A DNA stretch of 64,000 nucleotides, taken from NCBI RefSeq assembly GCF_002068095.1, contig NZ_LWIG01000059.1, positions 63,739-127,738 on the forward strand, given 5' to 3'. This stretch comes from Bradyrhizobium sacchari. GTDB lineage: Bacteria > Pseudomonadota > Alphaproteobacteria > Rhizobiales > Xanthobacteraceae. Within the stretch, counting starts at the first letter, position 1; every line of letters begins with the position of its first letter. The position numbers and the translations under genes were made by a program. Shown in pieces: positions 36,806-46,512 of this stretch. The notes beneath the pieces are model-generated. The model was not told the origin of the DNA, made no database searches, and saw only the letters and a program-made list of their open reading frames with translations.

Positions 36806-37583
36806 CTATTTCGTTGTCTTACGGGAAGGGGGACGCAGCAACCTGCGATAGCCGCCGCCAATGAGCTTGCGGCCGTATTCGACGAGGCGGCGTACTCGGC
36901 TTCGCAAGCTGTGGATCTTCCAAACGCCTTCGGAGATGCGATCGATGCCAAACAGGACTTCGGCGATTTCACGATAAGTCGCTCCCCCGGTTTGCGCATC
37001 AATTGCGCGCAGGGCCAGAACCACGCGGCGCCGGCGCGGCCGCGACAAGGTTCGCAGAGGATCTCCAGGCCGCCTGCCATTTGCGGCGCGCCACAAGCGC
37101 GTGCATGCATGCGCTCGGACATCAACGTCGCGGTCGAGCAGAAACTCGACCGCATAGGCAGCGGCAAGAAGGGGCGGCTCTTTTACCCAGACGCGGTGCT
37201 CCACGTCGCGCAAGTGAAACACGGCGTGCCAACCGTCCGGACCTTGCCGGATCTGGTCCTGACTCAAGGCGCTGAAATCCAGGCGAACGAGGCGAGCCTG
37301 CGCGTCTGCGAGCAACACGGGGCGCACGGGAACGACAGTCGGCAGAACCTCCGGCGCCCAGAAGATGGTCTGTTCAAGGTGGGATTGACCTGGATCAGCT
37401 GCGAAAAACCAACCCCCAACGCTTGCGAAAGACAGGCGTCACGCTGAAGGAGGTGGACGGCAAATCCTGCTGATCGCGTCGGAAGTCGGCATTGCGGCGC
37501 AGGCATTCCCAGGCCAGGGCGGCCCCTTCTGCATCAACAGCCCGATCATATGCGTCCGACGACCTCCAATCCAAGCCAGGCAT
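36806..37583 (-). CDS. FseA-like DUF6499-DUF2285 activator in two frames joined by a +1 shift
   Basis: ORF 1 starts at ATG 37583 (GGAG six nt upstream) and encodes a DUF6499-type segment, DWRSSDAYDRA...LAWECLRRNADFRRD, ending WGLVFRS-stop at 37395. ORF 2, in the +1 frame, encodes ADPGQSHLEQTIFWAPEV and a DUF2285 domain through YGRKLIGGGYRRLL, ending at 36806. The frames join at T5C (37408-37403): slipping from TTT to TTC puts F-A-A-D in frame. FseA of ICEMlSymR7A, the activator of rdfS, is made from two such ORFs by programmed +1 frameshifting. A simple dead frameshift is the alternative. Confidence 0.7.
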
Positions 37584-37748
37584 CTCACTCTCCGTCGCAT
37601 CACAGATTGCATCACATCGTCGTGATGATCAACGGTTGTCCGAAATTGCCAGCGAGTCGGGAAGTACGAAATCATGATCCACGTTGTGCGTACGATCGAA
37701 CTGCAAAGCCGGAGAGAAGGTCGTTCTATAGTCCGCTCAATTGGGAGA

Positions 37749-38036
37749 CTAAAGATTGGGATTCGCTGTCCCGCCTCGCAACAACTGACGGTATCCGTGT
37801 TCGGACATCCATTTTGCGCGGGCCAGATGCGTGTCGAACGCGCGTCTCGCACGGTCGTGTTCTCGCTCGGGATCAATATGCAGCACGAGTTGAGCAACTT
37901 CGCGCCAATCTGCCCCCTCGCTGTCGGCGTCGAGCATGCGCCAATAGATAACAAGGTGCTGTTCGTCGTACACCGTTAGCTTGGAATCCGTCGGGGCAAC
38001 GTCAGCAACCGTCGGATCGGGAGGTGATTTTTTCAT
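37749..38036 (-). CDS. short DUF2285 protein (QseM-like)
   Basis: A 95-residue protein from ATG 38036 with DPTVADVAPTDSKLTVYDEQHLV, LLDAD-like MLDADSEGADWREVA, LHIDPEREHDRARRAF and HLARAKWMSEHGYRQLLRGG. Stand-alone DUF2285 proteins of this size include QseM, the antiactivator that binds TraR and FseA in Mesorhizobium ICEs. No strong ribosome binding site is seen; an in-frame ATG 48 nt upstream is possible. Gene order with the FseA-like and RdfS-like genes supports a role in excision control. Confidence 0.7.
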   Translation of the reverse strand: MKKSPPDPTVADVAPTDSKLTVYDEQHLVIYWRMLDADSEGADWREVAQLVLHIDPEREHDRARRAFDTHLARAKWMSEHGYRQLLRGGTANPNL

Positions 38037-38439
38037 GTGTGCAACAACACGTGGATCGACTGCAGCGTTCCAACAACCATGCAAGTCCGATCGACTTACT
38101 TTTGCCCCATTTCAATCAGCGCCACCACTACGAATTAGTCACAGCGGCTTCATAGGTGCTGCTCAAACGGCGATTTCTGATTCCCTCACAGCGCATCCGG
38201 CCGCTGATTCGTAAGGCACCCTGAAAACGGGACGCCGGTGGCGCCGCAAAATTCTCCTGCGACGGAGGCTCAGCGTTGAGGCGGTCTATGAACAAGGGAC
38301 ATCCGTCCACGACGGCCGACCACTCGCTTCCAGTCCACGCAATGCGCAAAACGAGAGCAATCGGCATCGCAACGCAAACTTACAACAATAGTAGGTATAT
38401 AGCCAGTGGTTTTATTGACTGCTAAATCGCTGCTCTAAC
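38037..38439. other. spacer between the DUF2285 gene and an IS remnant
   Basis: About 400 bp with no recognisable gene. A 79-codon minus-strand frame (38128-38367) has no known family and no good ribosome binding site. Confidence 0.4.
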
Positions 38440-39180
38440 CATGAGAGCTCGTGCGCTTGTTGCCTGGAATCGATGACAAGGTCGATGTCATTTTGGATGT
38501 CGCGGTCACGACTGGGCAAACGAACGAAGGGGAGATGATCGAGCCGCAAGTCGATGAGGTTGAAAGCGATTACAGGCATCGACATCAAGGTGGTCACCGC
38601 CGATGCCGGCTATGCCTACGCTAAAGTCTACGGTGCGCTCGAGAGGCGCGGCATCGATGCCCTGATCTCAGCTAAAGCCGACCCAATCAAGGGTTGCGTA
38701 CCGCTCAGACGCTTCCGGTACGACGCCAAGAACGACCTCTTGAAGTGCCCGCGAGGACGTATCTTGCGCCCGCGCGGCCCATCAAGCACGGCCGTTTCTT
38801 TTACCCGAAGGCGAAGGATTGCGCCCGGTGTCCGCTCAAGGGCGATTGCCTATCCAAAGGGCGGGTTAACAAAGTGGTCGTTGTCGGTGACGATTATCCG
38901 GCACTGCTCCGCGCCCGCCGCCGTCGCGAGCGATGGAGTAAGCAGGATCGACGGCTCTATCGACGCCATTGCTGGCGCTCAGAGGGCTTCCACGGCGAAA
39001 CCAAAACCTGGCACGGACTAGCGCGCGCCATACGGCGCGGTCTACCGAATATGAACATCCAGGCCTACCTGACGACCGCCGCCATCAATCTGCGCAAAGC
39101 CGCTCGCTCGCGACGGCGCTATATGAGGGCGCGCGTGCGGACGGCTTCGCTCTACCGAGCTACACCATCACTGGGGACAC
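38440..39180 (+). pseudogene. IS1182-family transposase, C-terminal half, frameshifted
   Basis: Consecutive plus-strand pieces in three frames follow the family order: DDKVDVILDVAVTTGQTNEGEMI, then TGIDIKVVTADAGYAYAKVYGALERRGIDALI, PLRRFRYDAKNDLLKCPRG, then HGRFFYPKAKDCARCPLKGDCLS, DDYPALLRARRRRERWS and RWRSEGFHGE-like CWRSEGFHGETKTWHGLARA. The cysteine cluster and the late glutamate of DDE enzymes are present, but frameshifts occur near 38560 and 38770 and the N-terminal half is absent. Confidence 0.8.
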
Positions 39181-39540
39181 GACCCCTTATCAGTTCAAAT
39201 GGCGACAGATGGTCGCTCTGCCGCGGACGACGGGCGGGTGTTCGTCCTGCATCGAGCGAATCCGGCGTCTGGCAGGTCTTCGAAAACACTCGACATTGCG
39301 GAATGTCTCGCTCCCGGCAACGCCGATCCCGCGCAGCAGGCTCTCATCCAGCTAATCGAATACTTACTTCCTAAAAGCAGGGTGCAGGAAATTCGGCTTC
39401 ACGACGAGCGGGCCACTGCTCCGGAGGGCGGCGACGTCCTCTGCAAAGGCGCAGTGCGCCAGACGAGAACGCTTTCGCGGCGGCATCCGGCATTGTCGCC
39501 GCGGGCGGCGAGCGCAACGAAAGAGATACAATCCTGAGCG

Positions 39541-39948
39541 CTACTCGGATGGTTTAGTGAGCGCCGATCGCTCTGCGGCTGGCTTGCGCGAGATCATCGC
39601 CTCCACCTTCTTCAGCGTCTGCACAAACTCAGATCGAAGATATCGCTCGTGGTCCTGGTCTTTCGGCTCGGAGAGGAATGCGACCTTCACAAGGAACCGG
39701 TTCAATAGCGACGCAATTGCAAGGTTGTCCAAGTGCTGCGAACGGAGCGCTGTGAGTTGCCGACGCATCTCAACGAGATCGAGTTGTTCGCTTTTTTGTT
39801 GCCTTTTCACATGACACCCGCGCGAGATTTCTACAATCAAACGAAGCCACCGCACCAAGTATAATGGCCCGACGACTTCGCCATTGGGGACCGGACCAAC
39901 GGCAATGTCCGGCGCTTTAGAAGGTAGCGCTTCGCAGTGACGCTGCAA
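39541..39948 (-). CDS. hypothetical protein
   Basis: A 135-codon frame. Its C-terminal two thirds looks coding: alternating charged and hydrophobic helices (LDLVEMRRQLTALRSQHLDNLAIASLLNRFLVKVAFL) with no low-complexity bias, ending in a polar tail. I recognise no family. A shorter start near the middle (VKRQQKSEQ) would fit the better-composed part. It stands alone between IS remnants, so it could be a fragment. Confidence 0.35.
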   Translation of the reverse strand: MQRHCEALPSKAPDIAVGPVPNGEVVGPLYLVRWLRLIVEISRGCHVKRQQKSEQLDLVEMRRQLTALRSQHLDNLAIASLLNRFLVKVAFLSEPKDQDHERYLRSEFVQTLKKVEAMISRKPAAERSALTKPSE

Positions 39949-41808
39949 TCGAGTTGTGGGATTAAGCTTGATGCAGCGAGATCGGGTTAATTCTGGAACA
40001 TCAGTTGTGCCTGTGAAGGTAGAGCCAAGGCAACCCTACTGCTCGCGATCCATTGCCGGATGCCGGCGGTTCTTCCGGCTAGCTCGCTGGTACAGGTCGC
40101 GATCCGTCGAGAAGATATCTATCTCTTGGCTAGCGTTAGGGTGGAACCTCCTCTCTTTCAACGCGGCGCCAAAAGGGACGGGACGATTTTTTTTTGCGCG
40201 GGTAGTAAACTGTGGCGCAGGAGAACGAATAGAGTTCTCCAGTCGATGCTAGCCGCCCCCTGCGACGTCCTCCATTCGCGAATGGTCCCGCTCTTTGTAT
40301 CGGTAGTGAATGCGAAACGAACTCATCGGGTCAGCAAGTTCGTCGTCACCTTCAAATGACGGCGCACACTCTTTGAACGAAGCTCGCCGTTTTCGAAACG
40401 CAACTGATTGATCTGCGCCAGCAAGTCCTCACTCGCTTTTATTCAACCAACTGCAGGATGTTTTGAAATCGCCTTGTGAAGCGAGATGATGAGCTTCGAT
40501 TTGAGCTCCTCCCTTGTATTCCAAAACTGGACGAAGCGATTTTTAGTTCGAAAGCCGTGCGAAGGCTCGGGCCGTTCTTCGCAATTAAGGCAGCCGCGAC
40601 GATCCGCGCGAGGTCAGACAAGGTGAATATGTGCCCTTGCCCTTGCCCTTGCCCTTGCCCTTGCCCTTGCGCTCACCGAGGCCTTTGAAGAACCCCAGGC
40701 GACGCCAATCACGTAGTGTCTCAGGTTTGCAGCGCGCCGCGTATGGGACATATTCCCTCGGGCATGGCGGCCTTTCCTGCCGCCGGATCGTTGGCGCTCC
40801 CAGACGGATTCCGCTCATGCGCGACAATCGCGTCGATCAAGCCGCCGAGTTGACCGACCAATCGACGACAAACGTCAGAAAAGGTATCACCGGGGCTCCG
40901 ATCTCAGGCATCGAATTTTCGACCAAGCCCACGGCCGCTTTGCAGGTCAACCTGTCAAAGCTGCTCCGATCGGCGATGGAACGGCTCGACATCTACGAAC
41001 AGTGGGGTGATTACTCCGATGCATCAGAAGCATTGCGATATGGCACCCGCGCTCAAATCTGAGTTGCCGCCTGATTTTGAACAGCGCTGCTCCGCGACCC
41101 TGGCGCAATTGGAAGGCAAAGACACTGAGCTGCTTGATCTCTTTCTGTTCAGTGCGCTCCTTCACCTTACAAGCAAAGACGCGGCGGAACTTGTCCTGCT
41201 GGACGGTCCAGCAGCTCGCCCCGTGAGCAGCATATCGATCGTTCGTCCTTCGGCGGGGTGCCTGTCGGGTGGCATGGCCGTGAAGATGGAACGGGTGGAA
41301 AACGAGTGCGTCCCGCTGGCCGATATGGGCCGCAAACCGGATGACGTGCGCGACGCGCTCATGCGCCATTCCGGTGACAATCGCAACCGATCTTCATGCT
41401 CCGCCTTCATCTCGAGAAGGACGTCTTCCGGATGCCGCTCGTAAAGGGCTGCCCTCCACCCGATGACAAAGTCTCTGTCACCGTGTATTTCGAACGCACT
41501 TCCTATTAATTCGGCAGCGGACGCAAGAGCAAACGCTCACCGAAGTACAACGCTTTCGCCGCGGTCAACTACCACTGCTAGTAATTGATCAAACTTGCGG
41601 ATTTGTTCAATATTCGATCAAGCGGACGCTGCGGCCACCAGTCCTGCGGACACCAATCCGAAGCCTCGTGAAGATCAAGCGGGAAACCACTCGCTGCGAC
41701 CCACAGATGATGCAGTATCCAGCTAGCGGTCGGCCGATCGGCGTTGGTCTGCGTGGTCGCAGTGAATAGTGTGACCCAGGGGCAACGCAATATGGGGCCG
41801 TGGCTGCA
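39949..41808. other. gene-poor region upstream of the second TauD gene
   Basis: About 1.86 kb. Several frames of 60-145 codons overlap on both strands, none with a recognised domain. Frames at 40631-41062 and 41007-41444 (plus) are the longest but share sequence with antisense frames and lack good ribosome binding sites. A hexanucleotide repeat lies at 40634-40669. Near 41545-41610 is the short remnant also seen near 2140-2220. Confidence 0.4.
40634..40669. repeat. (CCCTTG)6 hexanucleotide tandem repeat
   Basis: Six perfect CCCTTG units, 36 bp. Being a multiple of three, each unit would add two codons without changing frame: KG on the minus strand in the frame 40585-40827, or PL / LP-type dipeptides on the plus strand. 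No host gene is identified. Confidence 0.95.
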
Positions 41809-42741
41809 ATGATCTTGTCGGACAATGTCATTCCTCGCACCGATGTCATCAAACGCGCAGGGCGCATCGGCGCAGAAATCCGAAATATCAAGCTGTCAGG
41901 CGATTTACCGGAGCAGATGATTGCCTCGATCAATGAGCTGCTGTTGGAGCACAAGGTCATCTTCTTTCGCGACCAGCTCCACCTCGATGACGCGGAGCAG
42001 GAACGCTTTGCCATTCGTTTCGGAGAGTTGGCACCTCATCCGACTCTCGGCGCGATCAAGGGAACAGCGTCGATCATCGAACTTGATTCCACCCGCGCAG
42101 GTAGCCGGGCGGATCTCTGGCACACTGATGGAACCTTCGTGAATGCCTACCCTAAGATCGCGGTGCTGCGAGGCATTGTGATGCCACCATTCGGTGGCGA
42201 TACGGTCTGGTCAAACACCGCCTCGGCCTACCTCGACCTAGCGCCGCCGCTCCAACGGCTTGCAGATAGGCTATGGGCCGTTCACAGTAACGCCTTTGAC
42301 TACGCAATACTTGCCCGCGTCAGCGAGCTCGACAAGAAGCACTTGGACGAAGTCTTCACTAAAACAATCTATCAGACTGAGCATCCCGTTGTGCGCGTGC
42401 ATCCGGAGACTGGCGAACGCACGCTCGTGCTCGGCGCCCTGGTGCAAAACTTCGTTGGTCTGCCGAAATACGTTGGCCAGAAGCTGTTCGATTTATTTCA
42501 GTCTCATATCACCGCGCTCGAAAATACTGTACGTTGGACTTGGAAGGATGGTGATGTAGCGATCTGGGACAATCGCGCTACACAACATTATGCAGTGAAT
42601 GACTACGGCGACCAACATCGTCTCGTTCATCGCGCAACCGTGGCCGGTGAGGTGCCAGTCAGCATCGATGGTCGGAGCAGCGTGACCCGCATAACGGGAC
42701 CCAAGGCGCCGGCCACCAAGACAGGTCACACCATTGGCTGA
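41809..42741 (+). CDS. TauD/TfdA-family Fe(II)/2-oxoglutarate dioxygenase
   Basis: A 310-residue dioxygenase; ATG 41809 is preferred over GTG 41800. The iron ligands are WHTDGTF near residue 105 (H-x-D) and the late histidine in ATQHYAVNDYGD near 262; the 2-oxoglutarate-binding arginine follows in LVHRATV. Length and layout are normal for the family. Substrates of relatives include taurine, sulfate esters and aryloxyacids. It is the paralogue of the left-edge gene at 1-438. No sulfonate transporter lies beside it, but an organosulfur operon lies 4 kb to the right. Confidence 0.9.
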   Translation: MILSDNVIPRTDVIKRAGRIGAEIRNIKLSGDLPEQMIASINELLLEHKVIFFRDQLHLDDAEQERFAIRFGELAPHPTLGAIKGTASIIELDSTRAGSRADLWHTDGTFVNAYPKIAVLRGIVMPPFGGDTVWSNTASAYLDLAPPLQRLADRLWAVHSNAFDYAILARVSELDKKHLDEVFTKTIYQTEHPVVRVHPETGERTLVLGALVQNFVGLPKYVGQKLFDLFQSHITALENTVRWTWKDGDVAIWDNRATQHYAVNDYGDQHRLVHRATVAGEVPVSIDGRSSVTRITGPKAPATKTGHTIG

Positions 42742-43205
42742 GACACGCACGATGGAAACTCTGCGGTTACGGCTTGATCGCCGTGTGCAATATTCGGCAG
42801 CTAGGTTCCCCGTCGCAATCAAAAAAGTGAACTTGAGCTGCGTCTCTCAACTTGAAAAGCAACAACTGTTCCGGAGCGGCCGCAAACAGGTTCAGCGGCT
42901 GCTCGTAGCGGTACAATACTCATTTAAACAGCGGGGGAGTGTCCTCGGCGGCAGATGTTGAGTCTCGATCGGCGCGACGTGGCGGGACCTTTCGAGGAAT
43001 GCTCCGGTCGTGAGTTTTTGCGCAATCGCCCCACGATCTCTGCTTTTTGTGGGTAATGGCCGCGACAGGATAGTTGGTTAGCACCGCGCTTTCTGAACCG
43101 CCATCTGCACCTTTCGTGTCCATCCTTTGCGGTAGTCGCCTCCTCGCCTTGCGGCGCTTGGGACGGCGATACCGCTTCAAGCACACAGTCTCGGAGCCGA
43201 CGCTA
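42742..43205. other. spacer between TauD gene and IS630 element
   Basis: About 460 bp. A 124-codon minus-strand frame at 42920-43294 runs into the IS and has a biased, arginine-rich composition typical of a shadow frame. Nothing supportable. Confidence 0.4.
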
Positions 43206-44249
43206 AAGCGGGATGGGGTTAGGTTGAATCGATTTGGGATTCCCAAATCAGTGAGTTTCTGATTCACCATGCTGGCTGGGTTGGAGGCCAGCATGGATGG
43301 GCAAGCCTTATTCTCTGGATCTCCGTAAGCGTGTCGTGTCCGCGATCGAGGGCGGGATGTCCCGCAATCAGGCAGCCAAGCAGTTTGGGGTCGCGATCAG
43401 CACGGCCATTGGCTGGATGAAGCGGGTCGATGAGACCGGCAGCGTCGAGCCGGGCCAGATGGGCGGTCACAAGCCGAAGGCGGTTTCGGGAGACCACGCG
43501 GTCTGGCTGTCGCGACGGATCAAGGACGGCGATTTCACCATACGCGGGCTCGTTGCCGAGCTCGCCGGACGCGGCCTGAAGGTCGACTACCACTCGGTGT
43601 GGGACTTTGTGCATGCCGAGAAGCTCAGCTTCAAAAAAAAGCGTGGCGGCTGGCGAACGCGATCGCCCCGAGGTGGCGCGGCGGCGAGCCCAGTGGGCAA
43701 AGTATCAAGGTCGCGTCGAAGCTGAGCGGCTGGTCTTCATCGACGAGACCTGGACCAGGACCGATATGGCCCCCTTGCGGGGATGGGCGCCGCGCGGACA
43801 CAGACTTCACACCAAGGTTCCCCACGGCCGCTGGAAGACCATGACCTTCCTGGCGGCCCTGCGCCATGACCGGATCGATGCGCCATGGTTCATCGAAGGG
43901 CCGATCGATGGCGTGAGCTTTCGCACCTATATCGAGAAGGTTCTTCTGCCCGTCCTTCGACCTGGCGATATCGTCGTCTTGGATAACCTCGGCAGCCACC
44001 GGAGCAAAGCAGTTCGTCAGCTCATCCGTTCGGTCGGCGCCAAACTGTTCTTCCTGCCGAAATACTCGCCCGACCTGAACCCGATCGAACAGGTCTTTGC
44101 CAAGCTAAAGCATCTGCTCCGAAAGGCCGCCGCGCGAACTGTCGACGCGGTCTGCGCCGCAATCGGCTACGCACTCGATGCCTTCAGCTCCGACGAATGC
44201 GCCAATTACCTCAAAAACTCAGGATATCGAACCTAATGCCATCATGCTT
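43206..44249 (+). mobile_element. IS630-family insertion sequence, apparently complete
   Basis: A 1044 bp element flanked by the dinucleotide TA on both sides (43204-43205 and 44250-44251), the target preference of IS630/Tc1/mariner. Terminal inverted repeats are imperfect: left AAGCGGGATGGGGTTAGGTT, right (reverse complement) AAGCATGATGGCATTAGGTT. It carries one transposase gene in two frames. The length fits the family. Confidence 0.88.
43297..44236 (+). CDS. IS630-family transposase, ORFA/ORFB joined at an A8 tract
   Basis: ORFA (43297-43725) carries the N-terminal HTH: SLDLRKRVVSAIEGG, MSRNQAAKQFGV, GWMKR. ORFB (open from 43607 to 44236) carries the DDE catalytic core: VFIDETW, IVVLDNLGSHRS and PKYSPDLNPIEQVFAKLK (D, D and E in the usual spacing). 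The frames meet at eight A residues (43633-43640), where loss of one A, by transcript slippage or +1 shifting, joins FKK to SVAAGERDRPE. Such slippery tracts are common in this family. The gene is likely functional. Confidence 0.88.
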
Positions 44250-44251
44250 TA

Positions 44252-45294
44252 GCAGAAACGCTTAACCCGTTGCTCTATCTGTAAGCAAAGCCGCTCCTTG
44301 AAATAGTCCTGGCATCCATCGGGACAAGCGGAGGGAACGAGCACGAAGGGCGCGTCGTGTCAGACGATACCAACCTTCGCAATTGATGCAATGTGGACTG
44401 CCTGGCAATCGAGCCGGCGGCGAAAATCGCGTCTTACACGTTAAGGAAGTAGGTATCCACTATGGAACTGCCTGCACAAGCAGGCGGGAGGGATCTACCT
44501 CGCAAAATAGGAAGACTCACAAGCGGACCAATGCGACCTTAGCGCTGTCGGTCCGCTCTGCGTAATGCCCAACGTAAATGGCCATTATTGGTGGCGACAG
44601 GATCCTGAACTTTGGACCCGGCTTCTTGGCTGCATGCAGTTGAGGCCCGCTTGCAATTTGGGTATGCAGCAGGCGTCATTTGGCAAACTAAGGCTGTCTC
44701 GGCTGGTCCTTCTGCACTCTACAAGGAAATGGAATTATCGAGGTGGCGGACGGGATCAAAGCGGTACTCGCCAGGGCAGCTTTAGGATTTGGCTTCGCCA
44801 GTCCGCGGTCGAATTCAAAGAAATTGCTGGAGATGTTGTCTCACTGCACCTCTGCTAGCCTGGCGAAGCGCCGTGCGGATATCGACGAGATAGACGCAAG
44901 GCGGCAACGCCGGTCGACGGCATCGGCGGCGGAAGCAGCCGAGGGCGGAAGGTTGGTCGGCCTGACCGTTCTGCGAAGCTCATTGCGGCAACGATGTCGT
45001 TTCGTGCGGCGACAAGATTGCACGCGTCTATGGAGGGAGCTCATATTAGCTTGAAGGCTCAAGACAGACGAGGCCGCCAAAGTCTCCGCAGAAAATTTGC
45101 GCATCAGTTGATTTCGGCCCTTCACGGCAAGCGAACTCTCTCTACACCGTGGGTATCTGGCTCCGAATGCACTGTGCAATAGGTACCCCTCCGGCGAAGG
45201 ATCCAGAACGGCACGAAGTCGCACTTCCGAAGCGGCAGGTGTCGCTGGCCCCGAGCGAGCGGGCCAGCACCCCGCCGGCCCTGCGAAGTTCAGC
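44252..45294. other. gene-poor spacer right of the IS
   Basis: About 1.04 kb. Frames such as 44743-45054 (plus) and 44841-45365 (minus) are antisense to each other and have no recognisable domain. No RNA gene or IS remnant could be identified. Confidence 0.45.
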
Positions 45295-46491
45295 CTATTC
45301 TCCGCCCTCGTAGAACAGCTCGAGCGGCAGGCCGACCAATGCCTTACCGATCCAGTCGCGAGCAATCACGTTTGACGGTCCCATGGCGATAGCTGCCCGG
45401 GCGTCGCGGAATAAGCGCTCGATGGGTCCGCGATGATAGCCGTAACCTCCCGTGACCGTGAGCGCCGCCGCAGCGACCTTGTTCGCAACCTCGGCGGCAT
45501 GGACCTTGAACTCGGTCAGAGGAATCAGGATCTCGCTCTGCGGCTTGCCGGCTCGCCAGAGTTCATCCAGCCTTGCCGCGAGTTCCAGGCGCCACGGCCG
45601 CAAGGTCTCGACCAGGACCTTGGCCGCACCGAGCTCCTGCCGGATCGCCTGGTAGTCCGACAGGCTCTTGTTTCGATCCTTGTGCACGAAATTCGTGGCG
45701 TGCTTGACGGCTGCGTTCAACGCGCCGCGGGCGACGCCCTCCCAAACCGCGCCGAGGCCGATCAGATAGACCGGGGATACGCCATTATAGATGATCTCCT
45801 TCCCCTGCCCCTCGGTGCCGAGCCGATCACGCCGCAGCACCCGTACGTTGTGGTAGCGGATAGGACCTGAGTGATTGCCGCGAACACCGAGCGCATCCCA
45901 AGGCTTGGATTCGATCCCCTCGGACTTGCCGTCGACAATGAAGAAGACGATGTCGGTCTGGTCCTTGGCGCCTGGGGTACGCGTCTGCACGACGTAGAAA
46001 TCAGCTTGGCCGGAGCTTGTCGTGAACGACTTTTCGGCGTTGAGGAGATAATTGTCCCCATCGCGCGATGCCTCCGAGAGGTTATACCACCAGTGACCAC
46101 CGGTGGCGCGTTCGCTGGTCGAGTATGTACCAAGGAGAGCGCCATTGTTCGCCTTGAGCCAGCGCTCCTTCTGCTCGTCGTTACCAAAGAGACTGATCGT
46201 CTGAGCCGCGCCGACATGCATCACGTAGACGAGGCCGGTCGACGCATCGGCCTGTCCGATGCGGTAAGCGGCTTCGGCAAAATCAATATGGCCAAGACCA
46301 AGGCCGCCAAAGCGCGTTTCGTTCAGCACGCCGGTCCAGCCGGCTTCCGCCAATGCCCTCAGATTCTCTCTCGGAAAACGGCTTTCGAGATCATTGCGGT
46401 CTGCGTTAACCTTGACGGTCGCATCGATCGCGGCATCCAGCCGGGAATAAACGTCGGAATCGATCTTGCGTGCCAGATTGTCGTTAGCCAT
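45295..46491 (-). CDS. acyl-CoA dehydrogenase-type flavin monooxygenase (DszC/SfnC-like)
   Basis: A 398-residue protein with the acyl-CoA dehydrogenase fold: N-terminal helices with FPRENLRALAEAGWTGVLNETRFGGLGLG, the FMN-binding GTYSTSERATGG and EKSFTTSSGQADFYVVQ, and the C-terminal four-helix part with GGYGYHRGPIERLFRDARAA. This subgroup includes DszC and SfnC, reduced-flavin monooxygenases acting on organosulfur compounds. GGGGAG lies at best distance from ATG 46491. It is the last gene of the operon that starts with an SfnG homologue, so a sulfur substrate is likely. Confidence 0.82.
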   Translation of the reverse strand: MANDNLARKIDSDVYSRLDAAIDATVKVNADRNDLESRFPRENLRALAEAGWTGVLNETRFGGLGLGHIDFAEAAYRIGQADASTGLVYVMHVGAAQTISLFGNDEQKERWLKANNGALLGTYSTSERATGGHWWYNLSEASRDGDNYLLNAEKSFTTSSGQADFYVVQTRTPGAKDQTDIVFFIVDGKSEGIESKPWDALGVRGNHSGPIRYHNVRVLRRDRLGTEGQGKEIIYNGVSPVYLIGLGAVWEGVARGALNAAVKHATNFVHKDRNKSLSDYQAIRQELGAAKVLVETLRPWRLELAARLDELWRAGKPQSEILIPLTEFKVHAAEVANKVAAAALTVTGGYGYHRGPIERLFRDARAAIAMGPSNVIARDWIGKALVGLPLELFYEGGE

Positions 46492-46512
46492 GGTCATTCT
46501 CCCCTGTGTTCG

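Noticed and set aside
36911-37447. 178-codon plus-strand frame over the FseA-like gene
   Set aside because: Antisense shadow; the minus-strand DUF2285 reading is recognisable.
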